From an uncultured Tissierellia bacterium (lineage in GTDB: Bacteria; Bacillota; Clostridia; Tissierellales; Peptoniphilaceae), in assembly GCA_902489145.1 (NCBI GenBank), contig CABTYV010000005.1:1-43159 (forward strand): a stretch of DNA of 43,159 nucleotides, written 5' to 3'. Made by a program: the position numbers and the translations under genes. This document shows, in pieces, positions 14,926 through 23,496 of this stretch (its first letter is position 1; each line of letters opens with the position of its first letter). The notes under the pieces are model-generated. The model was not told the origin of the DNA. It searched no databases and saw only the letters and a program-made list of their open reading frames with translations.

Positions 14926-16235
14926 GCCCCACTCAAACAAATGGGTCAGCGGCGCTCGACGAAAAAAGAGCCCGGGCCCTGGCCTTTCTCCAATCCACTG
15001 AAAATTTAGGGATCCGGCCGGGCCTGGCGCGCATGGCGGAGCTGATGGCCCTTTTGGGTCATCCGGAAGCGGCCCTGCCCATGGTCCACGTCGCGGGGAC
15101 CAATGGCAAGGGCTCCACGGCGAAAATGACTGCCTCCATTCTCCAGGCCGCCGGCTATCGGGTGGGACTTTTTACCTCCCCCGCCTTTTCCTCCTATGAG
15201 GATCAGATCCAGATCAATGGAGCCCCCCTTGCGATCGATGCCCTGCTGGCCGGTGCGGATCGCCTCCAAAGGGAAGTGGTGAAAATGGAGGACCCTCCTA
15301 CTGCCTTTGAGCTGCTTTGCGCGCTGGCCTTTCTTTCCTTTGCCCGGCAATCCTGCGACGTCGCCGTCATCGAGGTGGGCATGGGCGGCCTCTTAGATGC
15401 CACCAACATCATCCCCCCACCCCGTCTGGCCCTCATTACCCGGCTGGGCCTGGATCATCTCCGCATGCTGGGCCCTGGCCTCCAGGACATCGCCCGCCAC
15501 AAGGCTGGCATCATTAAAGAAGGGACCGGCGCCTGCCTGGCCTACCCCTCGGAGCCGGAAGCCCTGGAGGTCCTGAAGGAGCAGGCCAGCGCCTGCCAGG
15601 TACCCTTTTTCTGCGCGCCGCCCGCCCCGCCGTCCAGGCAGCTGGTTAAACCCGGTCGAGCGGGCCAAGTCTTTTCCCTGCCGCCCTATCAAGACCTCTT
15701 TTTGCCCCTCCTGGGCCGCCATCAGGTGCAAAATGCCTGCCTGGTTCTCTCCGCCGTCCAGGCCCTTCAAAAGCAAGGCTTTGACCTGCCGGAAGCGGCG
15801 GTTCGCAAGGGGCTTTCCCAGGTCGATTTCCCCTTGCGCATGGAGGTTTTGCGGGCCAAGCCCCTCCTCCTTTTGGATGGTTGTCACAATCCCCAGGGCG
15901 TGGCCGCCCTGTGCGACCTCATCGAGGACCTTTTTGGAGAACAAAAGCTTTCCTTCCTCCTAGGCCTGCTGCGGGATAAAGACAGCGCCGCCATCCTGGA
16001 TTTGATCCTGCCCCGGGCCAAAAAAATCTACTGCCTCACGCCCCACCACCCGGACCGGGCCCTCCCGGCAGAAGCCCTGGCCCAGGCCATCCTGGATCGG
16101 GGCGGGCGGGCCCAGGTGCTGGCAGGGGATGGGGAAGCGCTGGCCCTGATGCGCCAAAGCCCGGACCCCCTCATCGCCTTTGGTTCCTTCTACCTGGTCG
16201 GTCCCCTTCGAAAGGCTTATCTGGCCCAGGCATGA
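14922..16235 (+). CDS. folC: Folylpolyglutamate / dihydrofolate synthase (FolC)
   Basis: Adds glutamate to dihydropteroate and/or to reduced folates, retaining them in the cell. The 437-residue Mur-ligase-family protein has the P-loop VAGTNGKGST near 57-66, the VGLFTSPAFSSYEDQIQIN segment, the EVGMGGLLDATN motif with the metal-binding Glu, the GLDHLRMLG segment and, in the C-terminal domain, LLLDGCHNPQGV. Length is usual. Last gene of the folate operon; the strong terminator at 16243 begins 8 bases after its stop. Confidence 0.95.
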   Translation: MSPTQTNGSAALDEKRARALAFLQSTENLGIRPGLARMAELMALLGHPEAALPMVHVAGTNGKGSTAKMTASILQAAGYRVGLFTSPAFSSYEDQIQINGAPLAIDALLAGADRLQREVVKMEDPPTAFELLCALAFLSFARQSCDVAVIEVGMGGLLDATNIIPPPRLALITRLGLDHLRMLGPGLQDIARHKAGIIKEGTGACLAYPSEPEALEVLKEQASACQVPFFCAPPAPPSRQLVKPGRAGQVFSLPPYQDLFLPLLGRHQVQNACLVLSAVQALQKQGFDLPEAAVRKGLSQVDFPLRMEVLRAKPLLLLDGCHNPQGVAALCDLIEDLFGEQKLSFLLGLLRDKDSAAILDLILPRAKKIYCLTPHHPDRALPAEALAQAILDRGGRAQVLAGDGEALALMRQSPDPLIAFGSFYLVGPLRKAYLAQA

Positions 16236-16242
16236 AAAAGAA

Positions 16243-16275
16243 GCCCCGGAAGCACGCTGCTTCCGGGGCTTTTTT
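16243..16275. terminator. Bidirectional terminator between folC and thyA
   Basis: GCCCCGGAAGCA (16243-16254) pairs perfectly with TGCTTCCGGGGC (16258-16269), followed on plus by TTTTTT and on minus by CTTCTTTTTC. It can end both convergent operons. Confidence 0.93.
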
Positions 16276-16291
16276 GTCCTGTTCTTTTTTC

Positions 16292-17122
16292 TTACTCGGC
16301 GACCGGGATGCCCTTCATCACCGGGCCGTGCTGGTAGTCTTCCAAATGAAAATCGTCCACCGTAAAATCATAGAAGTTATGGATGTCCGGATTGATCACC
16401 AGCTTGGGGGCTGGATATTCCGGCGCTTCCAAAAGCTCCCTGACCAGAGGAATATGGCGATCGTAGATATGCGCATCCGCAATCACATGCACCAGCTCAC
16501 CCACCTGGAGGCCCGATACCTGGGCAAAGAGATGGACCAAAAGGGCATACTGGGAGACGTTCCAGGAATTGGCCACGAGCATATCGTTGGAGCGCTGGTT
16601 GAGGATGGCATTGAGCGTATGACCCGAAACGTTGAAGGTCATGGAATAGGCACAGGGATAGAGGGCCATCTCATGCAGGTCTTCAAAATTGAAGATATTG
16701 GTCATGATCCTTCGGGAAGCCGGATTGTGCTTCAGATTGTAAAGCACCCGATCCACCTGGTCAAAGTCCCCTTCCGGGTACTGATGCTTCAAACCCAGCT
16801 GGTAGCCGTAGGCCTTGCCAATGGACCCGTTTTCATCCGCCCACTGGTCCCAGATGTGGGAGTTGAGGTCATGCACATTGTTGGATTTCCGCTGCCAGAT
16901 CCACAAAAGCTCATCGCTCAGGGCTTTAAAATTGATCTTGCGGATGGTCTGAATCGGGAACTCCTGGGTCAAATCATAGCGGTTGACCAGGCCAAACCTT
17001 TTGACCGTATGGGCCGGCGTCCCATCCGCCCATACCGGACGCACCTCATATTCTTCATCCGAAGCGCCCTGTTCTAAAATCAGCCGACAATTTTCCTTAA
17101 AGATTTGATCTGCTCGACTCAT
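16292..17122 (-). CDS. thyA: Thymidylate synthase (ThyA)
   Basis: Makes dTMP from dUMP with methylene-tetrahydrofolate, giving dihydrofolate. The 276 residues contain the active-site MALYPCAYSMTFNV with the nucleophilic Cys, the dUMP-binding LNQRSNDMLVANSWNVSQYALL and the conserved HIYDRHI. It is the classical folate-dependent enzyme rather than the flavin-dependent ThyX. The ATG at 17122 has AAAGGACGG upstream. It is the last gene of uraA-queH-thyA and converges on folC. No folA (dihydrofolate reductase) is in the window. Confidence 0.96.
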   Translation of the reverse strand: MSRADQIFKENCRLILEQGASDEEYEVRPVWADGTPAHTVKRFGLVNRYDLTQEFPIQTIRKINFKALSDELLWIWQRKSNNVHDLNSHIWDQWADENGSIGKAYGYQLGLKHQYPEGDFDQVDRVLYNLKHNPASRRIMTNIFNFEDLHEMALYPCAYSMTFNVSGHTLNAILNQRSNDMLVANSWNVSQYALLVHLFAQVSGLQVGELVHVIADAHIYDRHIPLVRELLEAPEYPAPKLVINPDIHNFYDFTVDDFHLEDYQHGPVMKGIPVAE

Positions 17123-17155
17123 GCGAAAACCGTCCTTTCTAGGAAGTACACTCTC

Positions 17156-17824
17156 CTACTTATCTTCCCCAACTTCCGTTTTTGACACTTTTTTATCCCC
17201 GCCCTCCTGCGCCTGCCGCGCCTGGTAGGAAAAGAGACAGCCGCAATAGTCCTGCCGGTAGATCCCGTAACGGGCGCTCAGTTGGGTGGAGCGGAGGAAG
17301 CCGTCCCGCTTCTTAAAGTCCGAATAGAGGTAGCGTACCTGATAGCGTTCGGCCAGGGCACGCCCGATGGCGTTGAGCCTTGCCGCATCCTTGTGGGGGC
17401 TGATCGAGAGGGTGGTGGTAAAGAAGTCGAAGCCCCCCTCCTGCGCCCTTCGGGCGGTCTCCTCCAGCCGCATTTGATAGCAAAGGCTGCAGCGCGCCCC
17501 GCGCTCCGGATCCCCCTCATGGCCCCTGACCAGGTTGTAAAAAGTCTCTGGCTCATAGGGGGCGGCGAGAAAATGCAGCGGCTTTGGCGTCTCCATCCGT
17601 TGGACTAGGGCCTCCTGCTCCTGCGCCCGAAAGGCATACTCGGCCGCCGGATAAATGTTGGGATTGTAATAGTACACCGTAATGTCGAAATATGCCGAAA
17701 GATAGTCGAGCACATAGGTAGAGCAGGGCGCACAGCAGGAATGCAGGAGGAGGGTCGGCGTCCGATCCCAGAGGGAGACCTCCTCCAGGATTTGTTCGAG
17801 CTGGCGCTGGTAATTTTCCTTCAT
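17156..17824 (-). CDS. queH: Epoxyqueuosine reductase QueH
   Basis: Catalyses the last step of queuosine synthesis in tRNA, reducing epoxyqueuosine; QueH is the unrelated replacement of QueG found in many anaerobes. The 222-residue product shows the four-Cys pattern of the family: LLHSCCAPCSTYVLDYL near the N-terminus, YYYNPNIYP, ARCSLCYQMRLEETA in the middle, TLSISPHKD, and a C-terminal YRQDYCGCLFS. The ATG at 17824 is chosen over a longer frame because AAGGGG lies 8 bases before it and the upstream part overlaps uraA. The C-terminal tail is Lys/Glu-rich and variable. Confidence 0.93.
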   Translation of the reverse strand: MKENYQRQLEQILEEVSLWDRTPTLLLHSCCAPCSTYVLDYLSAYFDITVYYYNPNIYPAAEYAFRAQEQEALVQRMETPKPLHFLAAPYEPETFYNLVRGHEGDPERGARCSLCYQMRLEETARRAQEGGFDFFTTTLSISPHKDAARLNAIGRALAERYQVRYLYSDFKKRDGFLRSTQLSARYGIYRQDYCGCLFSYQARQAQEGGDKKVSKTEVGEDK

Positions 17825-17838
17825 GGGCCTGTCCCCTT

Positions 17839-19230
17839 CTAGACCAGGGGATCTTCTCCATCGCTGATAGTCCAAACGAAGGGCTGCCCCTGATAGGTCG
17901 TGTCGGTCCCGGAGAAATTGACCCCCGTCTGGGCCGGACGATCCTCGGAGAAATTATAGTCCTTGCCCGGTAGTAGGGCGTTGAGGAGGATGCCCACCAA
18001 GGCCGCAATGGCCAGCCCGGATAGGGTGACGGTGGTGCCTGCGATCGTAAAGCTCAATCCGGACACCTGACCGGTAAAGCCCAGGGCGGAGACAAAGATG
18101 GAAGCCGCCACGATAAGATTCCGGGACTTGGTGAAGTCCACCTGGTTTTCGACCAGATTGCGCACGCCGACCGCCGAGATCATGCCATAAAGGATGAGGG
18201 AAACCCCGCCGATGATGGCAACGGGGATGGAGCGAATGAAGCCGGAAACGGCCGGGAAGAAGGAGAGGAGGACGGCGAAGATGGCTGCCAGACGGACAAT
18301 GGCCGGATCATACACCTTGGTCAAAACCAAAACGCCCGTATTCTCGCCGTAGGTCGTGTTGGCCGGCCCTCCGAAGAAGGATGCCAGTGAAGTCGCCAGC
18401 CCATCGCCCAGGAGGGTTCGATGCAGGCCGGGATCCTTGAGATAGTTTTTCTCCACGGTCGCAGAGATGGCCGTGATATCTCCGATATGCTCCATCATGG
18501 TCGCCAGGGCAATGGGCATGATAGAGATGATGGCGGAGAGGTCCAGCTTCATAAAGCGGGACGGATGGAGGGGCAGGGCTAAAAGCTGAGCCTCCTGCAT
18601 GGTCGAAAAGTCCACCCGATGGAGCACCAGGGCCAGGAGGTAGGAAATCACGACGGCCAAAATAATGGGAATGATACGGGTCATTCCCCGGCCCCAAATA
18701 TTGAAATAAACAATTACGGCAATGGCCACCGCTGCCAGAAGCCAATCAGAGGAGGCATTGGCCACGGCAGAGGGTGCCAGGGTCAAGCCGATGGAAATGA
18801 TAATCGGACCTGTCACCACCGGCGGGAAATACTTCATCACCTTGGTGACGCCGAAGCCCTTGACCAGACCCGCGATCACCACATAGACCAGGCCGGCAAA
18901 AAAAACTCCGCCGCAGGCATAGGGCAGCAACTCCAGATTGGGCTGACCATTGACCAGGGGAGCCACGGCGGCATAGCCGCCGATAAAAGCAAAGGAGGAG
19001 CCCAGGAAGGCAGGCACCTTACCCTTGGTTAGCAGGTGGAATAAAAGCGTCCCCAGCCCCGCCATCAAAAGGGTCGTCGATATATCAAGTCCCGTAATCA
19101 AGGGAACCAGAATCGTCGCACCGAACATGGCAAATAAGTGCTGCAGACCCAGTAAGCCTCGTGTCGCTATGGGCAGGCTTTTGATATCCCAGACGGCTTC
19201 CCGCCCCAGCCTGGCATTTGATTTTTTCAT
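17839..19230 (-). CDS. uraA: Uracil/xanthine permease family transporter
   Basis: A nucleobase:cation symporter of the NCS2/UraA family, 463 residues with about 12-14 hydrophobic segments. Family features: LGLQHLFAMFGATILVPLITG at the start, FLGSSFAFIGGYAAV, the LPIALATMMEHIGDITAISA segment (metal/substrate region, here MPIALATMMEHIGD) and FFGGPANTTYGENTGVL. The C-terminal 40 residues form a polar tail. The ATG at 19230 has GGAGAAGGAA just upstream. It heads the uraA-queH-thyA unit and has a good promoter. Uracil is the likely substrate, as upp is in the same window, but xanthine cannot be excluded. Confidence 0.92.
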   Translation of the reverse strand: MKKSNARLGREAVWDIKSLPIATRGLLGLQHLFAMFGATILVPLITGLDISTTLLMAGLGTLLFHLLTKGKVPAFLGSSFAFIGGYAAVAPLVNGQPNLELLPYACGGVFFAGLVYVVIAGLVKGFGVTKVMKYFPPVVTGPIIISIGLTLAPSAVANASSDWLLAAVAIAVIVYFNIWGRGMTRIIPIILAVVISYLLALVLHRVDFSTMQEAQLLALPLHPSRFMKLDLSAIISIMPIALATMMEHIGDITAISATVEKNYLKDPGLHRTLLGDGLATSLASFFGGPANTTYGENTGVLVLTKVYDPAIVRLAAIFAVLLSFFPAVSGFIRSIPVAIIGGVSLILYGMISAVGVRNLVENQVDFTKSRNLIVAASIFVSALGFTGQVSGLSFTIAGTTVTLSGLAIAALVGILLNALLPGKDYNFSEDRPAQTGVNFSGTDTTYQGQPFVWTISDGEDPLV

Positions 19231-19328
19231 TTCCTTCTCCTCTCATTTGAATCGCTCCTGCAGAAGGGCAGGCTTTCACGCGCGCCTGGCCGCTCTGCCA
19301 ACGGCCAACGGACCACAAAATTTCAAGT

Positions 19329-19357
19329 ATTATAGCAGGAAATAGGGGGTAATGCAA
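19329..19357 (-). promoter_or_regulatory. Promoter of uraA-queH-thyA
   Basis: On the minus strand TTGCAT (19352-19357) and TATAAT (19329-19334) are 17 bases apart. The leader of about 90 bases holds two hairpins: TGGCCG / CGGCCA (arms at 19102-19107 offset, i.e. 19287-19292 and 19302-19307) and CCTGC / GCAGG (19257-19261 and 19268-19272). Neither is followed by a T tract, so no terminator is claimed. Confidence 0.78.
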
Positions 19358-19497
19358 ATCGGAAAAGGCGGCTCGATTGCCCCCTGCCTCCCTGGGGTAT
19401 GAGTAAAGGGTAACCTAAATCATGGAGGAAAAGAGGGCTCATTTACGCCTTCTCAACAGGGAGAAGGGATCCGGGCCGAACAGGAAGGATGTCACTG

Positions 19498-20640
19498 ATG
19501 CTGTATCGAGCGTTTCAAGATTTGAAGCTATCCGCTCTGGGCTTCGGCCTCATGCGTTTGCCGGTTCTGGATAAGGACAATAGCCGGATCGACTATGAAG
19601 CGGCCCAGGAGATGATCCACTACGCCATGGCCCATGGGGTGAACTATTATGATACCGCCTATGCCTATCATGAGGGCCAGTCGGAGCGCTTCATTGGCCA
19701 GGTGATGAAGGACTATCCGCGTAAAGATTATTACTTAGCCTCGAAGTTCCCCGGCTACGAACAAGCGCACTTCCACCGGAAAAAAGAGATCTTTGAAGAG
19801 CAGCTGGCCAAGTGTCAGACGGACTATTTTGATTTCTATTTGATGCACTCCGTGTCCGACAGCAATATCGAATGGTATATGGATGACGAGCTGGGTCTGG
19901 CTGATTACCTGCTTTCGGAGAAAAAAGCCGGGCGCATCCGCCACTTGGGCTTTTCCACCCATTCCAGCCTGGAAAATCTGGAGCGTTTTCTGGAAAAATA
20001 CCATGCTATTTTTGAATTTGGCCAGGTGCAAGTAAACTGGATCGACTGGTCCTATCAGGATGCCAAGATTAAAATGGACCTTTTGAAGCGCTACCACATC
20101 CCGGTCTGGGTCATGGAGCCCCTCCGCGGTGGCTATCTGTCCAAGCTGAGCGACCAGGAAAAGGAAGAGATGCAGGCCATCCGCCCGGGCGAATCCATCG
20201 CCGCCATGTCCTTCCGCTACATCCAGCAGTTTGACCAGGTGGGCGTCACCCTCTCCGGCATGTCCAACCTGGACCAGGTCAAGGAAAACATCAAAACCTT
20301 CTCCGACTTCCGCCCGCTCACGCCAGAGGAAAATGATCAACTGATGGGGCTGGCCTTCGAAAAGATCAAGAGCCTGGTGGTCCCCTGCACCGCCTGCCAA
20401 TACTGCGTGCCCGAATGCCCCGTCAAGCTGGAGATCCCCGCCCTCATGAAGACCTACAATGAGCTCGCCTTTGAGGACGGCGTAGAGGCGCTGCCCGAAT
20501 CGCTAAAGAAAAAAGGGGAGGCTGGCGATCCCAATCGCTGCATCGCCTGTCATGCCTGCGAAAAGAAATGTCCCCAGTCCATCCCCATTGCTGAAACCAA
20601 TGCCAAATTAGCCGAAAAAGCCTCTGCTCAGAAGGGCTAA
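19498..20640 (+). CDS. Aldo/keto reductase with two 4Fe-4S cluster motifs
   Basis: A 380-residue protein with an aldo/keto reductase barrel (about 1-285) and a C-terminal ferredoxin-like domain. The catalytic tetrad is in place: Asp and Tyr in YDTAYAYHEG, Lys in LASKFPG and His in YLMHSVSD. The C-terminus has two CxxCxxCxxxCP motifs, CTACQYCVPECP and CIACHACEKKCP, typical of two 4Fe-4S clusters. This family is common in anaerobes; substrates are mostly unknown. The ATG at 19498 is chosen because AGGAAGG (19482-19488) is 9 bases upstream; the ATG at 19489 touches that site. It ends tail-to-tail with the Nudix-FolD gene, overlapping by 4 bases. Confidence 0.9.
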   Translation: MLYRAFQDLKLSALGFGLMRLPVLDKDNSRIDYEAAQEMIHYAMAHGVNYYDTAYAYHEGQSERFIGQVMKDYPRKDYYLASKFPGYEQAHFHRKKEIFEEQLAKCQTDYFDFYLMHSVSDSNIEWYMDDELGLADYLLSEKKAGRIRHLGFSTHSSLENLERFLEKYHAIFEFGQVQVNWIDWSYQDAKIKMDLLKRYHIPVWVMEPLRGGYLSKLSDQEKEEMQAIRPGESIAAMSFRYIQQFDQVGVTLSGMSNLDQVKENIKTFSDFRPLTPEENDQLMGLAFEKIKSLVVPCTACQYCVPECPVKLEIPALMKTYNELAFEDGVEALPESLKKKGEAGDPNRCIACHACEKKCPQSIPIAETNAKLAEKASAQKG

Positions 20641-21926
20641 AGGCCGCTCTGGCGCTTGGCTGCCTGGATCAGGTGCTTGGCCAGCACACTGGTGGTGATC
20701 CCGCCCACGCCTCCGGGCGTGGGGGTGTAGGCTGAGACCAAGGGTGCGATCCGCTCGCCGTTTACATCCCCCACCAGCTTACCGTCTACAAAGGAGGTGC
20801 CCACATCGAGGACGATTTGACCCTCCCTTACATAGCCTTCATCCACCAGGCCGGCAACCCCGGCGGCAGCGATGATGATATCTGCCTGCCTGGAAATGGC
20901 GGGCAGATTTTCGGTGTAGACATTGGTGAGAAAAACAGTCGCAAGCTCATTGGAAAGCATCATGGCCAGGGGTTTGCCCACCACCAGGCCCGAGCCAATG
21001 ATACAAACCTTCTTCCCCTGGAGGGGCACCTGGTAGTGGTGGAGCACCTCCAGGACTGCCTGAGGCGCACAATAGGAAAAACCCTCCGGCCAACCAGCCA
21101 GGGTCGCGCCCAAATTGTAGGCGGTCGCACAGTCCACATCCTTTTCTGGGGCAATAGCGGCCTTGACCCGCCGGTCATGTAAAGAAGCCGGCAGGGGCTG
21201 AAAGAGCAAAAGGCCGTGTACGCTGGGATCCTCGCTCAGCATCCTCAGGCAGGCGACCAGCGCCTCTTCCGAAACCGTCTCTGGAAAATGCTCCTGGCGC
21301 ACCGAAAGGCCCAGGGCGGTCAATTTTTTGGTCGCCGCCTTTTCATAAGAACGATCCGCACCCCGCTCGCCCACGCGAACCATGGCCAGATTGGGCGTGA
21401 CGCCCCGCTCCTTGAGGGCCTTCAAATCAGGGGCCCAGGCCGCTTCCAGCCCCCGATTGACCTCCTTTGCTGTCCAAAGCTCTGCCATATGCGCACTCCC
21501 TTCCTTCTCTTTTCTTTTGACTCGATCCATTTCCTTCAAGGTCTTTTTTAAATCCTCAATCAAGGGCCGGCTGCCTGCCAGCCAGGCCTCCGGCTTTAAA
21601 TCGTCCGCCCCCAGCCAGGCGCCCTGCCGGGCCTCCAGTAGCTGGATGGGCCCTAAAGGCCTGGCCCAGTAAAGGGTCAGCTGTACTCGATATTCAGGAT
21701 AGTCATGGATATGACGCCCATAGCAGCCTAAAATTTCGATTTCACAGGCAAGCTCCTCCCGGATCTCCCGGCGTAGCGCCTCTTCCCCTCCTTCTCCCTG
21801 TTGGATCTTGCCCCCTGGGAACTCCCAAAATCCCTGATAGGGGCCATAGCCCTTCTCCGTGCCAAAGATTTTTGTCACCGGCCCGCGCTCGTCCACGAGG
21901 ATGGCCACCACTACCTCCAGCTCCAT
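20637..21926 (-). CDS. folD: Nudix hydrolase - FolD fusion
   Basis: A 429-residue open frame joining two enzymes. Residues 1-130 are a Nudix hydrolase with FWEFPGGKIQQGE and a Nudix box ending REIREELA, closest in style to MutT-like (d)NTP diphosphatases. Residues 147-429 are a full-length FolD, methylene-tetrahydrofolate dehydrogenase/cyclohydrolase: YEKAATKKLTALG (catalytic Lys region), DVDCATAYNLG, CAPQAVLEVLHHY, IIGSGLVVGKPLAMML and TPTPGGVGGITTSVLA. The linker is charged and Lys/Glu-rich. Met147 (ATG at 21488) has AAGGGAG (21496-21502) 7 bases upstream, so a separate 283-residue FolD could also be made. Start overlaps the DUF3783 stop (ATGA). A real fusion and a dual start are both compatible with the sequence. 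Confidence 0.88.
   Translation of the reverse strand: MELEVVVAILVDERGPVTKIFGTEKGYGPYQGFWEFPGGKIQQGEGGEEALRREIREELACEIEILGCYGRHIHDYPEYRVQLTLYWARPLGPIQLLEARQGAWLGADDLKPEAWLAGSRPLIEDLKKTLKEMDRVKRKEKEGSAHMAELWTAKEVNRGLEAAWAPDLKALKERGVTPNLAMVRVGERGADRSYEKAATKKLTALGLSVRQEHFPETVSEEALVACLRMLSEDPSVHGLLLFQPLPASLHDRRVKAAIAPEKDVDCATAYNLGATLAGWPEGFSYCAPQAVLEVLHHYQVPLQGKKVCIIGSGLVVGKPLAMMLSNELATVFLTNVYTENLPAISRQADIIIAAAGVAGLVDEGYVREGQIVLDVGTSFVDGKLVGDVNGERIAPLVSAYTPTPGGVGGITTSVLAKHLIQAAKRQSGL
21488..21502 (-). promoter_or_regulatory. Internal ribosome binding site and ATG for stand-alone FolD
   Basis: On the minus strand AAGGGAG, 7 bases, then ATGGCAGAG. This ATG is exactly where FolD homology begins, inside the continuous Nudix-FolD frame. 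Confidence 0.6.
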
Positions 21927-22501
21927 CAGCCCTCTTTTCGGGCCCCAAGCACCGCCTCCAAGCGGCTCATAAAGCGAGGATAGAGCTGGTCGAAGAAGGC
22001 CACCTGCTCTTCTTTGGGGTCCTCCAGAAAGGCCCCCATCTCTTTCTTCAAACGCGACAGCTCCGCATCAGGGGCTTCCTTCAATACCTCCTCCGCCAAA
22101 GAGAAGGCCTGGCTGGCCATCCGAAAGCGCTTCATAAACGCATCCTCCTTGGCATTTTCCTCGATGAGCTTGCGGTAGGGCCAGGTCCGGTTGGTATCGG
22201 TCAAGCCCGCTTTTAAGGGAATGTAGAGTCCCCGCTCCTGGCAGGCATCCAAAAAATCAGACAGGGCCTGACCGGAGAGTCCCACAAAGAGGGCGTGCTC
22301 CAGCGGCTTTTCAAAGGTCATAGCCGGGCAATCCAGCGCCGCCACCTGCCCTTTTGCCATGAGGGACTCTATCGTTTCATCCATTTCTTCATCGCCCACC
22401 GGTCGGAGCAGGAACCCCGCCTGGTCGGCTAACTGCTTCCACGCTTCCAATCGTTGACCCTGGATGCCGTAAAAAAGAACCAAGGGTGCTTGCCTGGTCA
22501 T
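21926..22501 (-). CDS. DUF3783 domain protein
   Basis: A 191-residue protein that resembles DUF3783 proteins of Clostridia. The first half (LVLFYGIQGQRLEAWKQL through ERGLYIPLKAGLTDTNRTWPYRKL) has an alternating strand/helix look, with CPAMTFEKPLEHALFVGL in between. The second half is a long charged helical segment. No catalytic motif or membrane segment is visible. The ATG at 22501 has AAAGGAA 5 bases upstream; the in-frame extension to 22546 lacks a good site. It overlaps the Nudix-FolD gene and lies 38 bases after the dehydrogenase. Function unknown. Confidence 0.75.
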   Translation of the reverse strand: MTRQAPLVLFYGIQGQRLEAWKQLADQAGFLLRPVGDEEMDETIESLMAKGQVAALDCPAMTFEKPLEHALFVGLSGQALSDFLDACQERGLYIPLKAGLTDTNRTWPYRKLIEENAKEDAFMKRFRMASQAFSLAEEVLKEAPDAELSRLKKEMGAFLEDPKEEQVAFFDQLYPRFMSRLEAVLGARKEG

Positions 22502-22539
22502 ATGCTTTCCTTTCTGCTTATCTCCGTCTAAGTCCGTGC

Positions 22540-23496
22540 TTAACAAACCCGGTTTTCAATCGCTTCCCCCCGGACAAAGCGCACGGCATTGGCCAAAACC
22601 AGCGCCGCCCTTTTTTGCATCGCCTCCTGGGTGAAATAGCCCACATGGGGCAGCAAAATGGTATGGGGGGCCGATAAAAGTGGGTGATCCTCGGGCAGGG
22701 GTGGCTCCTGACTGAAGACATCCACCCCGGCGCCAGCGATCTGTCCCGCCCGAAGTGCCTGAGCAAGGGCCGCTTCTGAAACGATGGGGCCGCGCGCACA
22801 ATTGATCAAAAAAGCAGATGCCTTCATTTTGCTCAGGGCCTCCGGCCCGATGAAGCCTCGGGTCTCATCATGGAGCGGAAGATGGATGCTGATCAGATCG
22901 GACTGGGCCAGCAGCTGGTCCAAATCCGTGTAGTGGGCCCCCAGGTCCTTGACTTCTGCTCGCTCGTGACGGCTATAGGCCAGCACCTCGGCCCCGAAGG
23001 CCCGGAAAAGCTGGATCACGCGCAGGCCGATGTGGCCTGTCCCGATGATGCCAACCTCTTTCCCGGCGATCTCATGACCCAGGAAATCCTGCGATCGGCC
23101 CCCCTGGCGCAGGCCCTGGTCAGCTTGGGGAAACTGCCGCAGGAGGGCAATGGCAAGGCCGATGACCTCTTCGGCCACCGCCTGATCGGAATAGCCCGCC
23201 GCGTTTGATACCATAATCCCCCGCGCCCGGGCCAACTCCAGCGGAATATGGTCCAGGCCTGTAAAAGCCACATTGAGATAGCGAAGGCGATCGGCCTCCT
23301 GCAGGGCCTCCTCCGGCAAGGGGCTATTGGCCAGGATCACCTGGTCCGCCCCCGCCAAACGGGCACGCCAATCCGAAAGACTTTGGGGCTTTTGGTCATA
23401 GGCGACAAATTGGTGCTCGCCCTGGCCCAGGGCTTCCTGAAAGGCAGCTAGGCCCGCTGCGTCGATGGTTAACGGTTCCGCCAGTACACTCTTCAT
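22540..23496 (-). CDS. D-isomer-specific 2-hydroxyacid dehydrogenase
   Basis: An NAD(P)-dependent oxidoreductase of the D-2-hydroxyacid dehydrogenase family, 318 residues. The Rossmann motif GIIGTGHIGLRVIQLFRAFG is followed by the catalytic triad: Arg in INCARGPIVSE, Glu in VFSQEPPLPEDHPLL and His in LLPHVGYFT. It lacks the extra C-terminal domains of phosphoglycerate dehydrogenase SerA, so glycerate, lactate, 2-hydroxyisocaproate or similar acids are possible substrates. ATG at 23496 with GGAGGAAGC upstream; its start overlaps the comF stop. Confidence 0.88.
   Translation of the reverse strand: MKSVLAEPLTIDAAGLAAFQEALGQGEHQFVAYDQKPQSLSDWRARLAGADQVILANSPLPEEALQEADRLRYLNVAFTGLDHIPLELARARGIMVSNAAGYSDQAVAEEVIGLAIALLRQFPQADQGLRQGGRSQDFLGHEIAGKEVGIIGTGHIGLRVIQLFRAFGAEVLAYSRHERAEVKDLGAHYTDLDQLLAQSDLISIHLPLHDETRGFIGPEALSKMKASAFLINCARGPIVSEAALAQALRAGQIAGAGVDVFSQEPPLPEDHPLLSAPHTILLPHVGYFTQEAMQKRAALVLANAVRFVRGEAIENRVC

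Noticed and set aside
19231..19328. PyrR-binding attenuator in front of uraA
   Set aside because: The leader has two hairpins but no T tract, and no sequence close to the PyrR-binding loop consensus.
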